Shown: one piece after another, positions 8,802 to 17,608 of the stretch
Layout of the letters: every line of letters starts with the position of its first letter
How positions within the stretch are numbered: position 1 is the stretch's first letter
Source of the DNA: Brevibacillus laterosporus DSM 25
GTDB taxonomy: Bacteria; Bacillota; Bacilli; Brevibacillales; Brevibacillaceae
Direction: 5' to 3'
Assembly (NCBI RefSeq): GCF_002706795.1
Contig: NZ_CP017705.1
Location: 496,001-560,000, forward strand
Length of the DNA: 64,000 nucleotides
Position numbers and translations under genes: made by a program
Notes under the pieces: generated by a model
Seen by the model: only the letters and a program-made list of their open reading frames with translations
The model's database searches: none
What the model was told of the DNA's origin: nothing

Positions 8802-9705
8802 GCTGATTCACCGGCACACCAAAGATTTTTGCTTCAATTGCACGACCTGTCTTCGTATCAGCCAACCCGCCTTGTGCCGTTTCCTTCAGGGTATTAGGCA
8901 TACTACATCCGATACGATACATCGCTAAAATTACTTCATCAGTAGGGATCACACTCTTGATGCCCGCCATTGCCATATCAGCAGCTACTGTTGCGATGGC
9001 GGCCCCCATTGCATTGCGCTTCACACAAGGAACCTCAACCAAACCAGCCACTGGATCGCAGACCAAACCAAGCATATTCTTCAAAGCGATTGCTACCGCT
9101 TGTGCTGATTCCTCTGGTGTACCTCCAGCCATTTCAACGATCGCTGCTGCTGCCATCGCTGTAGCAGATCCTACTTCCGCTTGACAACCACCAGCTGCTC
9201 CTGAGATAAAGGCATTGTTAGCAATGCAATATCCAATCGCTCCCGCCGCAAAAAGATAATTCACCATTTGCTCGCGTGTTGGATTTAGCTTTCCAGATAC
9301 AGCAAACAACGTTCCAGGTACAATTCCACAAGCACCTGCTGTTGGCGTGGCAACAATCGTACCCATCGCTGCGTTCACTTCATTAACAGCTACTGACATA
9401 CTTACAGCATTGAGTAACGTCTTACCAGATAAAAACGGTTTTTCATTGATATATTGTTGTAGCCTTTTAGCGTCTCCACCAGTCAGACCGCTATGTGAAC
9501 GAATATCCTCGGTCAATCCCCGTTGCACCGCTTTTTCCATCACATCCAGATTGCGATACATTTCTTCCATAATAGACTCACGAGATCGCTCAGAAAAGTT
9601 CATTTCTGCCTCAATCATGATTTGAGAAATGGGTTTCCCTTGTGATTCTGCTAGTTCCACTAGCTCTGCTACATTGCGAAACATAGACCTCAACTCCTTT
9701 AGCAC
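8794..9705 (-). CDS. sdaAA: L-serine dehydratase, alpha subunit
   Basis: Catalytic subunit of the iron-sulfur L-serine dehydratase, which deaminates L-serine to pyruvate and ammonia. At 303 aa it is normal length. Cysteines suited to [4Fe-4S] binding are visible in TAGACGIVPG, SGAAGGCQAEVG and VCDPVAGLVEVPC. The gene follows sdaAB with a 77-bp gap and overlaps recG by 8 bp. The order sdaAB-sdaAA-recG matches B. subtilis. Confidence 0.96.
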   Translation of the reverse strand: MLKELRSMFRNVAELVELAESQGKPISQIMIEAEMNFSERSRESIMEEMYRNLDVMEKAVQRGLTEDIRSHSGLTGGDAKRLQQYINEKPFLSGKTLLNAVSMSVAVNEVNAAMGTIVATPTAGACGIVPGTLFAVSGKLNPTREQMVNYLFAAGAIGYCIANNAFISGAAGGCQAEVGSATAMAAAAIVEMAGGTPEESAQAVAIALKNMLGLVCDPVAGLVEVPCVKRNAMGAAIATVAADMAMAGIKSVIPTDEVILAMYRIGCSMPNTLKETAQGGLADTKTGRAIEAKIFGVPVNQHD

Positions 9706-9782
9706 TTACCTTCCAGTTCTATCTCCATTCCCATAATGGGTCTTATTTTTCACAAAAATAATCCATCACAAGTAGCTCTAAA

Positions 9783-10448
9783 CTACACCGTTGGCAACAA
9801 TAATACTCGCTCGATGGACGACAAGTTCTCCATCTCCTGTATCGTCGCCTGATCAACAAGCGTATCTAGCTCAATAATCATAAGAGCTAAACTGCCACGC
9901 TCCCGTCGTGATACTTCCATAAAACCAATATTGACACGATGCTCAGCCAAAATCTCTGACACCTTAGCAATCATGCCGAAACGATCCTCATGGAATACCA
10001 ATAATGTAGGGGCACTAGCTGACAATGTTAATTGGAATCCGTTAATTTCTGTAATTAGCATTTTGCCCCCGCCAATAGAAATTCCAACAATCTCCACATT
10101 ATCATGCTCATCTGAGAGCTTAATTCGAGACGTATTAGGATGCTCCGTCTGTAGCTCTGAGGTGGTGAGGATAACTTCAATTCCAAAGTCTTTTGCTATT
10201 TGGATAGAATCTTTCAATCGTAAATCACTTGTATCAAAATCAAGGATTCCTGCCACAGTCGCTACATCAGAACCATGACCTTGATAGGTTTTTGCAAAAG
10301 AACCATAGAACGTGATTTCTGCCTTTTTTGGTTGCTTCCCGAATAAAGTGCGAGCAACACGTCCAATTCGAGCCGCTCCGGCTGTATGTGAACTGGATGG
10401 ACCAACCATTACGGGTCCAATGATATCGAAAACGCTTTTAAATTTCAT
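9783..10448 (-). CDS. sdaAB: L-serine dehydratase, beta subunit
   Basis: Second subunit of the iron-sulfur L-serine dehydratase, 221 aa. The N-terminal domain starts MKFKSVFDIIGPVMVGPSSS with the HTAGAARIG signature. The C-terminal ACT domain (about 148-221, LLVFHEDRFGMIAKVSEIL) is a likely serine-sensing or dimerisation module. The ATG at 10448 gives the family's usual length; an upstream in-frame ATG at 10529 adds unrelated residues. The adjacent upstream operon (gerABC) ends 90 bp before it on the same strand with no obvious terminator, so readthrough is possible. Confidence 0.95.
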   Translation of the reverse strand: MKFKSVFDIIGPVMVGPSSSHTAGAARIGRVARTLFGKQPKKAEITFYGSFAKTYQGHGSDVATVAGILDFDTSDLRLKDSIQIAKDFGIEVILTTSELQTEHPNTSRIKLSDEHDNVEIVGISIGGGKMLITEINGFQLTLSASAPTLLVFHEDRFGMIAKVSEILAEHRVNIGFMEVSRRERGSLALMIIELDTLVDQATIQEMENLSSIERVLLLPTV

Positions 10449-10540
10449 TTGAGCAGCCCTCGCTCTCCCAAAAATCTCGTACATCTTATTGTATCGTAGG
10501 TTAGGGAAATCGGCTACTTCTAAAAGCACACGTTACTCAT

Positions 10541-11698
10541 CTATTGGATTACTCCTCGGCTTTCTATATTAATAGTTGGCAGGATATTCACCCGTGCTTT
10601 TGAAAATTCAGCAGGCCACTGATCTTGAATTTTCTTCCAATGGGGATACTGATACGCTCTTGCATGCCACCCAAACCCAAATGGGTCCAATTTTTTCTGT
10701 TGTACCTTTGTTATGAGTGTCTCTATTTCACCTTTCATTTTGTTGCGAATGATATGTGCCAGTTTGTCCTTTTCTTTCTCTAAATCAATCAGGATCGTTC
10801 GTTCAATGACACGTACCTTCATTTCTAGATGAACCGTAAAAACAAATTGATTATCTTGGTAGGAGGTTTCTATCTTTGGCCGTATCTGTTGAATGTTAAT
10901 CGTAACAAAGCCTTCTTTTTTTTCTTTACCTGAAGACTGTTCTTGTGAAAACGAAGCTGTAGGAACTGATACTGTATAAGAGATCGGAGCATTAGCCTTT
11001 CGTTGCAACATTAATAGGTACAGATTCTCTCGACGGTTTAAAGATAATTGCTGTTTGCCTGCTTTGTCCAAGAGAGCCGTTCCCAATACCACAATCCCAT
11101 TCTTATCTTTTTTCACCTCCATGATCGCTGGCGTGATTCCCTTGTCATACAGTAAAGTATGAAATTCTTGGAGGGTGGTTTCTATTCCTTGATTAAGCTT
11201 GGCGCTATTTTGAAGAGATTCCGTAATATAGCGAGGCAGGATAGATTTATCCTCAAAATTACTATTCACAAGATCAGACATGGACCCTTTTACCGCCGCC
11301 ATCACCATATTCGCTACATTTTTAGAATCACGAAAGGACACGTCCAAAGAGGGAGCAATTCCCTCATGTAAAAGTGCTTCACCGAACAGCAAGACTTGTA
11401 TTTTGCCGACAACTACCTGACCCTCTGCTACACTGTTGAACACGTCCTTCGCTTGTCGAATAGTATGTGCTTTTGCTCCATAGACAGCGTATTTTTTTTT
11501 AGCATCTTTATTAAAGACAGGACTCATTTCATAGACTAGCATTTGCTTGTCAGGGGCCCTATCCATTGCATAAATCAGCGCTAAATTAATATCCTCCACC
11601 AGGAGCTGATCCCCACAGCCACTTAAGCCTAATAAACAGGCACATGCACCGAAGAAGCCCAGAAGCTGAGATACTTTACTTTTACCCTGTTTTTTCAT
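10541..11698 (-). CDS. GerC-type germinant receptor lipoprotein
   Basis: C subunit of a GerA-family nutrient germinant receptor (Ger(x)C family), 385 aa. It has a lipoprotein signal peptide with lipobox LSGC at about residues 25-28 (LLGLSGCGDQ). The extracytoplasmic domain begins VEDINLALIYAMD and ends in the alpha/beta region with DPFGFGWHARAYQYPHW, typical of this family. It would be anchored on the outer face of the spore inner membrane. Its start overlaps the end of gerB by 17 bp. It is the last gene of a gerA-gerB-gerC operon. The germinant cannot be predicted. Confidence 0.93.
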   Translation of the reverse strand: MKKQGKSKVSQLLGFFGACACLLGLSGCGDQLLVEDINLALIYAMDRAPDKQMLVYEMSPVFNKDAKKKYAVYGAKAHTIRQAKDVFNSVAEGQVVVGKIQVLLFGEALLHEGIAPSLDVSFRDSKNVANMVMAAVKGSMSDLVNSNFEDKSILPRYITESLQNSAKLNQGIETTLQEFHTLLYDKGITPAIMEVKKDKNGIVVLGTALLDKAGKQQLSLNRRENLYLLMLQRKANAPISYTVSVPTASFSQEQSSGKEKKEGFVTINIQQIRPKIETSYQDNQFVFTVHLEMKVRVIERTILIDLEKEKDKLAHIIRNKMKGEIETLITKVQQKKLDPFGFGWHARAYQYPHWKKIQDQWPAEFSKARVNILPTINIESRGVIQ

Positions 11699-12791
11699 TC
11701 AATTGTCGCCCCCTCCATCGGCCAACCAGCATGGTATACAATAAAAAGAGTACTGGAAACAAATATACTAGGAAGTAACCCATCCATTGCCATGAATCCT
11801 TCCAAAACGTAATATCTGTATACGACGGTTGATAAAAGAGATAACTGAGCGCATATGCCAGCAGGAGAACGTATGGTACATGCCAATCTGGTTTATGAAA
11901 CAAATGCGCAATATTCTCCATCGCAAAGAAAAAGTATGGAATTACAGACGTAGAAAATATAAAGATATAGAAGGAAAGATAGATGATCTCAAAACGTTCA
12001 AGAAAAGAAAATCTGACCGGCTTGACCAAAGTAAGTGTAGGCCAAATAAATGTTGAGATTTCATCAGGACTAAAAAAGGTAAAACAACTAAACGTAATTT
12101 GCAAGTAAACCAGTAGCGTGATTGTATTTGCAATAATTATTCCTTTGACCGCATGCTTTTTATTCTCCAAATAAGGATAGAACAAAAATACCCATTCAAA
12201 ACCGAGGAACGCTAATACCGTTACTTTCACCCCATGTAGAATGGGTAGCCATCCCTCCTTCAATACTGGTAGCAAGAACGTAAGATGACCATGCTTCAGC
12301 GAAAACAGTAAAATTAGGGGCATCCACAACGTAAAGAAAAATACGAACACCTGATATCGGCAAATCAGTCTGACTCCTCCCCGTAGGGCTATGTATGTGC
12401 AAAGGAGGAAGAGAGCCACAATCAGAAATGTCATCGTATTAGGTAATACCCATTCTTTTATAATGTAGATGCTGGTATAAAAGATCGTGACAGCCCCAAG
12501 CAAGGAATATAGAATCCAGACCACCATGATTGATTTACCAAAAAAAGAACCTAAATAGTAAATCAACACATCAAGCATCGTTTTATTTGGGTGTTTAGAC
12601 ATAATCCCGATAATGCAAAGACTAATTAGAATCGTAAACAGATATCCGATAATAATAGAAATCCAGCCATCTGTACCGGTTACACGAGCCAAATCTGCCG
12701 GGAGACTTAGGATACTACTACCTACCTCAATCCCACTGATCGTAAAAATAAATTGCAGGAGAGAAATTTTTCGATCAGTCAGTTTTTTCAT
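11682..12791 (-). CDS. GerB-type germinant receptor permease
   Basis: B subunit of the germinant receptor, a 10-TM APC-superfamily protein that forms the germinant-binding site. At 369 aa it is normal size and opens KISLLQFIFTISGIEVGSSI, a typical spore germination permease N-terminus. The hydrophobic segments are evenly spread to residue 365. The ATG at 12791 was chosen because a run of GGAGGGGAGGGAGGG lies just upstream. A longer start at 12833 would lie inside gerA. It overlaps gerA by 17 bp and gerC by 17 bp. Confidence 0.93.
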   Translation of the reverse strand: MKKLTDRKISLLQFIFTISGIEVGSSILSLPADLARVTGTDGWISIIIGYLFTILISLCIIGIMSKHPNKTMLDVLIYYLGSFFGKSIMVVWILYSLLGAVTIFYTSIYIIKEWVLPNTMTFLIVALFLLCTYIALRGGVRLICRYQVFVFFFTLWMPLILLFSLKHGHLTFLLPVLKEGWLPILHGVKVTVLAFLGFEWVFLFYPYLENKKHAVKGIIIANTITLLVYLQITFSCFTFFSPDEISTFIWPTLTLVKPVRFSFLERFEIIYLSFYIFIFSTSVIPYFFFAMENIAHLFHKPDWHVPYVLLLAYALSYLFYQPSYTDITFWKDSWQWMGYFLVYLFPVLFLLYTMLVGRWRGRQLNEKTG

Positions 12792-14325
12792 GATGCCCTC
12801 CCTCCCCTCCGTCATTCTCTCCATGCCGATCAACTTGCTTGGGTTTGAGCTCTATTGGCCGTTTCTTCATCATCCACATCGGTAAACGAAGGAAGGTATC
12901 CTTTAGCTCTGAGAAATGCATTGGTGAAAAGGAGGATCCATATGGTATACCCAATGATTCTAGTGAGAGAAGATGCAAAATTAGCAGGATAAGTCCCCAA
13001 ATGATACCCACCATGCCAAATAAAGAAGCAACCACCATCATAGGAAAACGAATCATACGAACTCCAGCCGACATTTCTAAATTCGGAATGATAAATGAAG
13101 CAATCGCTGTCAGGGCAACTACAATCACCATGATATTACTAACCAGCCCAGCCGATACAGCAGCTTGACCAATAACGATACCGCCTACGATACCAATGGT
13201 TTGCCCAATGGGAGCTGGTAAGCGTAATCCGGCTTCGCGTAGCATTTCCAGTACCAACTCCATAATAAATGCCTCAAGGATTGGCGGGAGTGGCACTCTT
13301 TCACGCGATTCTCCAATCGTTAACAACAAGGAGAGCGGTATTAATTCGTAATGAAACGATACGGTAGCAATATAGATCGCAGGAGCCAAAATCGCGATAA
13401 AAAAAGCAAGAAAACGCAATAAGCGAATAAAAGAAGCAACGATCCATCGAACGCTATAATCGTCTACGGTTTGAAAATAGGAAAAAAAGGTCATTGGAGC
13501 CACTAACACACCTGGTGAGCGATCCATGACTATGACGACTCTACCTTGTAAAATATGAGAAGAAGCCGTATCCGGACGTTCCGTCATAGAGAATTGAGGA
13601 AAAGGGGTAAATGCCTGATCCTCCAGATATCCTTCTAGTTCCCCAGTATTTAAAACAATATCAACTTTAATCGATTTTAATCTTGTTTCAAGCTCTTCTA
13701 AAATACGTGGATTTGTCACATCTTCCAGATACAAGAGTGATACTTTTACTCCGCCGCGTTCCCCAATAGTATGTTCCTTCACCTTCAACTCACTGCTAGG
13801 AATGTAGCGTCGAATCATAGCAATATTGGCATTTGCTGTCTCAATAAATCCCTGGTGAGCACTTTTAATAGCTGATTCAATCTGCGGTTCCTGTATAGCA
13901 CGTTGTGGCCACCCTTGTGCTTCAATAAGAAAAGCATGTGAAAACCCATCCATAAATATAATGCAGCAACCATGAAACAAGGATTCCTCAATCTCAGCCC
14001 ATAAATTAATTTGTTTGATTTTGCCTACAGATAATACGGATTCCATTTGTTCGGGATATACGGATTCTGTAACCAATAAGGGATGAACAATATCTCGATT
14101 CAAAATGGTTTTATCTATCAAACCATCTAAATAAACCAAAAGCGCCTTCTCTCCTGTTTTTAAAGGGATCTCGCGCATGGTCAAATCCGGAATTCCAGAG
14201 AATATCGTCTCTAATTTAGTCAGATTGGTATACATAGAAGCGTCGATACAGGTAGAATCTGAAGTCCCGCTTCCTCCTGTTTTCCGTCCCTCTCTGGTTG
14301 TCCAATATCGTTGGAAGAATGACAT
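12775..14325 (-). CDS. GerA-type germinant receptor A subunit
   Basis: A subunit of a GerA-family germinant receptor, 516 aa. The soluble N-terminal domain (about 1-240) contains the family strand MDRSPGVLVAPMTFFSYFQ near its end. Membrane segments follow from about residue 285, with ERVPLPPILEAFIMELVLEM, a highly conserved GerA motif. A short hydrophilic, His/Glu-rich C-terminus closes the protein. GGTGAGGTC precedes the ATG. It is the first gene of the operon. Such receptors are normally expressed in the forespore under sigma-G. A CATACATA about 60 bp upstream could be a -10, but no convincing -35 accompanies it. Confidence 0.94.
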   Translation of the reverse strand: MSFFQRYWTTREGRKTGGSGTSDSTCIDASMYTNLTKLETIFSGIPDLTMREIPLKTGEKALLVYLDGLIDKTILNRDIVHPLLVTESVYPEQMESVLSVGKIKQINLWAEIEESLFHGCCIIFMDGFSHAFLIEAQGWPQRAIQEPQIESAIKSAHQGFIETANANIAMIRRYIPSSELKVKEHTIGERGGVKVSLLYLEDVTNPRILEELETRLKSIKVDIVLNTGELEGYLEDQAFTPFPQFSMTERPDTASSHILQGRVVIVMDRSPGVLVAPMTFFSYFQTVDDYSVRWIVASFIRLLRFLAFFIAILAPAIYIATVSFHYELIPLSLLLTIGESRERVPLPPILEAFIMELVLEMLREAGLRLPAPIGQTIGIVGGIVIGQAAVSAGLVSNIMVIVVALTAIASFIIPNLEMSAGVRMIRFPMMVVASLFGMVGIIWGLILLILHLLSLESLGIPYGSSFSPMHFSELKDTFLRLPMWMMKKRPIELKPKQVDRHGENDGGEGGHHEKTD

Positions 14326-14468
14326 GACCTCACCTTTTTATTCAATGTGAACCTCTACGTTCCAGCTTATTATTGCAATCTGTATATGTATGGTTTGCCA
14401 AAAAGGGAGTAGAGATTCTCTTATGAAAGGAAAAAAGAATGTTGGACTATTCTGTCACTTAGGTAAGC

Positions 14469-14506
14469 AACGTGACAACCATTGATTGATAAAAGATTGT
14501 CACGTT
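14469..14506 (-). terminator. Inverted repeat, probable end of the phosphonate operon
   Basis: Perfect 10-bp arms, AACGTGACAA and TTGTCACGTT, enclose an 18-nt loop 75 bp after the ATP-grasp stop codon. No T tract follows on either strand, so termination is weaker than usual or the site has another role. An AACGTT palindrome follows at 14505-14510. Confidence 0.45.
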
Positions 14507-14580
14507 AACGTTACATGAACCTTACTATTCTAATCTGATCCATTGAAAGACCAACCCTTTACTTCCAAAATCCCTACTTA

Positions 14581-15315
14581 TCAACCCTTTTGATATGACC
14601 TAATTCGATAAACCATAGCTTTATCACCCAGCTTGCGGAAGTGAGAAATAGCCGGGTAATGATTTGTTTCAATAATCCAAACTCGACCATTCTTATCCAA
14701 TCCCATATCCATTCCATACGTACGATGCGATGGGAATGCTATTCTCAACCTTTTTGCGGACAATAAAGCCACCTTATTAACATTGGACAGGAGATGTCGT
14801 CGCGAATGATCTTTAAGAGAAGATTTTTGAAGCGCAGTCTCAACGTGCATCATCTTTCCTTTACTCCTTGTATTATTGGTGACGATGTAACCTTTACCAG
14901 CTACTTTCGCTGCTTTAGCAGTAATGTTCCACGAGTTAGAATATTTTCTGCGTTGCACAATGATCCTCATATCAAATGGACGTTTGCGGACTGTAGCAAG
15001 AGAAATTCGACGTTGAATCATATAAGCAGACGATCTGATTTTGTTTTTTAGATAATGATAAGTCCGTCTTTTCCCTTTTATTGTCTTCTTTTTATTCTCA
15101 CTGTGTATTTTATATTTACGATTCCCTAACGAAGATACTTGAATTACGCCAGCCCCTCCCTTTCCCAAGACAGGCTTTAGAATCACTTTGCCATATTGGT
15201 TGATAAAATCCCAAAAAGCACTTTTTGTCATCCGTTGCGTTTCCGGCAAGTACGGTGCTACTTCTCGAAACTGTTTTAAAAATAAATATTTTGACCATTT
15301 ATTTCTTGCTCTCAT
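14581..15315 (-). CDS. YheC/YheD-type ATP-grasp enzyme
   Basis: A 244-aa ATP-grasp protein of the YheC/YheD family. Nucleotide-binding motifs are intact: VILKP at 44-48, the glycine loop GKGGAGV at 51-57, FDMR at 114-117, then GMDMGLD (201-207) and IETN (215-218) with the Mg-binding acidic residues. It is strongly basic. Its start overlaps the aminotransferase stop by one base, so it is coupled to phosphonate synthesis. ATP-grasp enzymes usually form an amide bond from a carboxylate and an amine; aminoethylphosphonate would supply an amine. That link is inference. YheC/YheD proteins of Bacillus are otherwise spore-coat associated and of unknown function. Confidence 0.8.
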   Translation of the reverse strand: MRARNKWSKYLFLKQFREVAPYLPETQRMTKSAFWDFINQYGKVILKPVLGKGGAGVIQVSSLGNRKYKIHSENKKKTIKGKRRTYHYLKNKIRSSAYMIQRRISLATVRKRPFDMRIIVQRRKYSNSWNITAKAAKVAGKGYIVTNNTRSKGKMMHVETALQKSSLKDHSRRHLLSNVNKVALLSAKRLRIAFPSHRTYGMDMGLDKNGRVWIIETNHYPAISHFRKLGDKAMVYRIRSYQKG

Positions 15316-16442
15316 TAGGCATCTTCCTTTTCAAAAGGATAACGAATGGCTTTTAAGTAACTTTCTAATATACTCAAAAAATCTTCCATATCCTTATAGG
15401 TAATATCCCCAATATTTGCTATCCTGAATGTTTTTAACTCTGCAGATTTACCTGGATATATTGTAAATCCTTGTTTGTACAAATAGTCATGCATTTCATT
15501 GAAATCGTATCCATTACAATCAGGTTCAACAATAGAAGTAATGATTTTGGAATGATGTTTCCTTGGAACAATATACTTCAGGTTAAGTCTGGCAATCCCT
15601 TTTATTAACGTTTCCCATGATTCGGCATATCTTTTGTATCTTCCCTCTACTCCCTCCTCTTTCAATTCGTCGATCGCTTGCTTTAGTGCATAGAGGGTCT
15701 GTACAGGAGGTGTAAAACGCATTTGGTGGGACTCACAAAAAAACTGATATTGTTGATAGAGATTTAAATAATAATTTTTTGTTTTATAGTGCCGGATACA
15801 TTCCAATTTGTTTCGATTTGCAATGACAAATGCGACACCTGCAACACTCTGAAGATTTTTATTAGAGCTTGCAGCCAAAAAACTAATATTCATTTTGTCC
15901 ATATGAATCGGAATGGCCGCATATGAGCTCATCGCATCTACGATCATATCAATGCGATGTTTTTGGCAAATGGCCCCAATAGCCTCAATATCGTTTAAGA
16001 GACCAGTAGACGTTTCATTGTGAACTACGGCTAGATGGGAGATTTTTTTAGAGGAGTTTTGAATCAGCTTTTCTAATGAAATTAAATCGATTCCAGCATC
16101 ATGAGGGCTAGTGAATTCCAAGAGGTGCAAATCGTAGGCTTTAGTAATTTCACACATTCGCTTTCCGTACGCACCATTGTTAATGACGAGCACAACATCA
16201 TCACTCACCACAGAGCTAATAATAGCTTCAACAGCTGCCGTTCCTGAACCGCCAAACAATACAGTAGTGTAATCCTTGGTATCAGCAACCAATTGGGTAA
16301 GCTCTGTAGATACGTATTCCATCAGATCACCAAACTCTGTTTCACGGGGGCAAATATCAGGAACAACTTGGGCGAATTTCACACGATCTGTTGTTGTGGC
16401 GGGACCAGGATTCAATAAGATATTTCTCTTCACGATCTGCAT
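15315..16442 (-). CDS. 2-aminoethylphosphonate aminotransferase (PhnW-like)
   Basis: PLP-dependent class V aminotransferase, 375 aa. In this operon it would convert phosphonoacetaldehyde to 2-aminoethylphosphonate. It opens ILLNPGPATTTDRVK, typical of AEP transaminases. GGSGTAAVEA (64-73) fits the cofactor phosphate region, VDAMSS holds Asp169, and the Schiff-base lysine is K195 in ASSNKNLQSVAG. GGAGGGGG lies 7 nt before the ATG. It overlaps the decarboxylase by 13 bp and the ATP-grasp gene by 1 bp. PhnW can also work in AEP breakdown, but no phosphonatase (PhnX) is present and a mutase is, so synthesis is the better reading. Confidence 0.9.
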   Translation of the reverse strand: MQIVKRNILLNPGPATTTDRVKFAQVVPDICPRETEFGDLMEYVSTELTQLVADTKDYTTVLFGGSGTAAVEAIISSVVSDDVVLVINNGAYGKRMCEITKAYDLHLLEFTSPHDAGIDLISLEKLIQNSSKKISHLAVVHNETSTGLLNDIEAIGAICQKHRIDMIVDAMSSYAAIPIHMDKMNISFLAASSNKNLQSVAGVAFVIANRNKLECIRHYKTKNYYLNLYQQYQFFCESHQMRFTPPVQTLYALKQAIDELKEEGVEGRYKRYAESWETLIKGIARLNLKYIVPRKHHSKIITSIVEPDCNGYDFNEMHDYLYKQGFTIYPGKSAELKTFRIANIGDITYKDMEDFLSILESYLKAIRYPFEKEDA

Positions 16443-17608
16443 ATGATATCCCCCTCCACAAAATGGGATACCTTGCTGCAGCGTACAAACGCCTGCAACC
16501 GTTCCTTTACTTCATAAGGCTTTATGCTTGGGCGACCAAGTTGCTCTAAGGAACCTTTTGAAATTCTCATATAGAGAAAAGTCAGGCCTCGCGTTTGTTT
16601 CCATTCTCTGATGGCGCCTTCTAATTCTTCCAAGCTATGAATATAAATGGATTTCATATACCCACAAGCAGAAGCAATTTCCACGAAATCAATCGTATTC
16701 GATACCGTGCTTTGTCCACCCGTAGAATCATGGACATTGTTATCAAGCAGAATATGAAGCATATTGATTGGAGCATAGAACCCGTTTGTAGCCAAACTCC
16801 CCATACGCATAAGCAAGGAGCCATCCCCATCAATGACGACAACCTCTTTATCCTTTTTGGTTAGCGCCAAACCGAGTCCCAGAGAACTAACGCATCCCAT
16901 AGAACCTACCATGTATAGATTATTGTTAGCATCCTCAATCTCATATAGTTCCCGTCCCGTTTTTCCAGTTGTAGCAAGCTGGATCGTTTGACTGTCTTTT
17001 AAGGAATTAATAACGGCCAACGCTTCATAGCGCTTCGGAACATCCTCTTGTTTATTTTTTGTGATTTTATGAAAATGGTGCTTTACAAAGGATTCTTGTT
17101 TGAGCAGGTCAACTTTTTCGAATGTCTTCTGTTTTACAACAAAGAAAAAAGAATGATTATCTTCCACATATTCATTAGCTCGATCGATCTGCCGCTTTGC
17201 TTCCTCTACATCAATCGATAAAAATTCCCATTTTATCTGCATTAAATCCAATAGCTGTGTCGTTATTTTTCCCATTAATTCATGCTGCGGCTCATCTTGA
17301 ATTCCCTCTTCTCCTCTCAAACTGACAAAACCAAGAACAGGAAGACGAAAAGGATGGTTGAGTGATACTAAAGGGGAAACAGCATTGGTCAGACCGGAAT
17401 TTTGCATGAAAACAACTGCTTTTTTTCCTCCTAACGCTACTCCAGATGAAATAGCTATAGCTTCGCCTTCATTGGTAGCTCCCACATAATTGCATTCATT
17501 TTTGACATAGTTAATAAAATCCTTTAAAAATGAACAAGGAACCCCACAATAAAATTGGAATCCCCGCTTTCTCAATTCATTCACAAACCAGTTCGTGTTT
17601 AGCACCAT
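16430..17608 (-). CDS. ppd: Phosphonopyruvate decarboxylase
   Basis: Thiamine-diphosphate enzyme, 392 aa, that decarboxylates phosphonopyruvate to phosphonoacetaldehyde. This irreversible step pulls the unfavourable mutase reaction. The N-terminal domain has YCGVPCSFLKDF and the conserved Glu in ATNEGEA (E47). The C-terminal ThDP-binding domain shows VVVIDGDGSLLMRMG followed by LDNN. It starts directly after the PEP mutase stop codon (TGA-ATG) and overlaps the aminotransferase gene, so all are coupled. The symbol refers to the well-known enzyme; sulfopyruvate decarboxylase is the closest alternative and is disfavoured by the neighbours. Confidence 0.92.
   Translation of the reverse strand: MVLNTNWFVNELRKRGFQFYCGVPCSFLKDFINYVKNECNYVGATNEGEAIAISSGVALGGKKAVVFMQNSGLTNAVSPLVSLNHPFRLPVLGFVSLRGEEGIQDEPQHELMGKITTQLLDLMQIKWEFLSIDVEEAKRQIDRANEYVEDNHSFFFVVKQKTFEKVDLLKQESFVKHHFHKITKNKQEDVPKRYEALAVINSLKDSQTIQLATTGKTGRELYEIEDANNNLYMVGSMGCVSSLGLGLALTKKDKEVVVIDGDGSLLMRMGSLATNGFYAPINMLHILLDNNVHDSTGGQSTVSNTIDFVEIASACGYMKSIYIHSLEELEGAIREWKQTRGLTFLYMRISKGSLEQLGRPSIKPYEVKERLQAFVRCSKVSHFVEGDIICRS

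Noticed and set aside
15315-17608. Phosphonate degradation instead of synthesis
   Set aside because: PhnW alone could be catabolic, but PEP mutase and phosphonopyruvate decarboxylase act only in synthesis, and no phosphonatase, C-P lyase or phosphonate importer is nearby.
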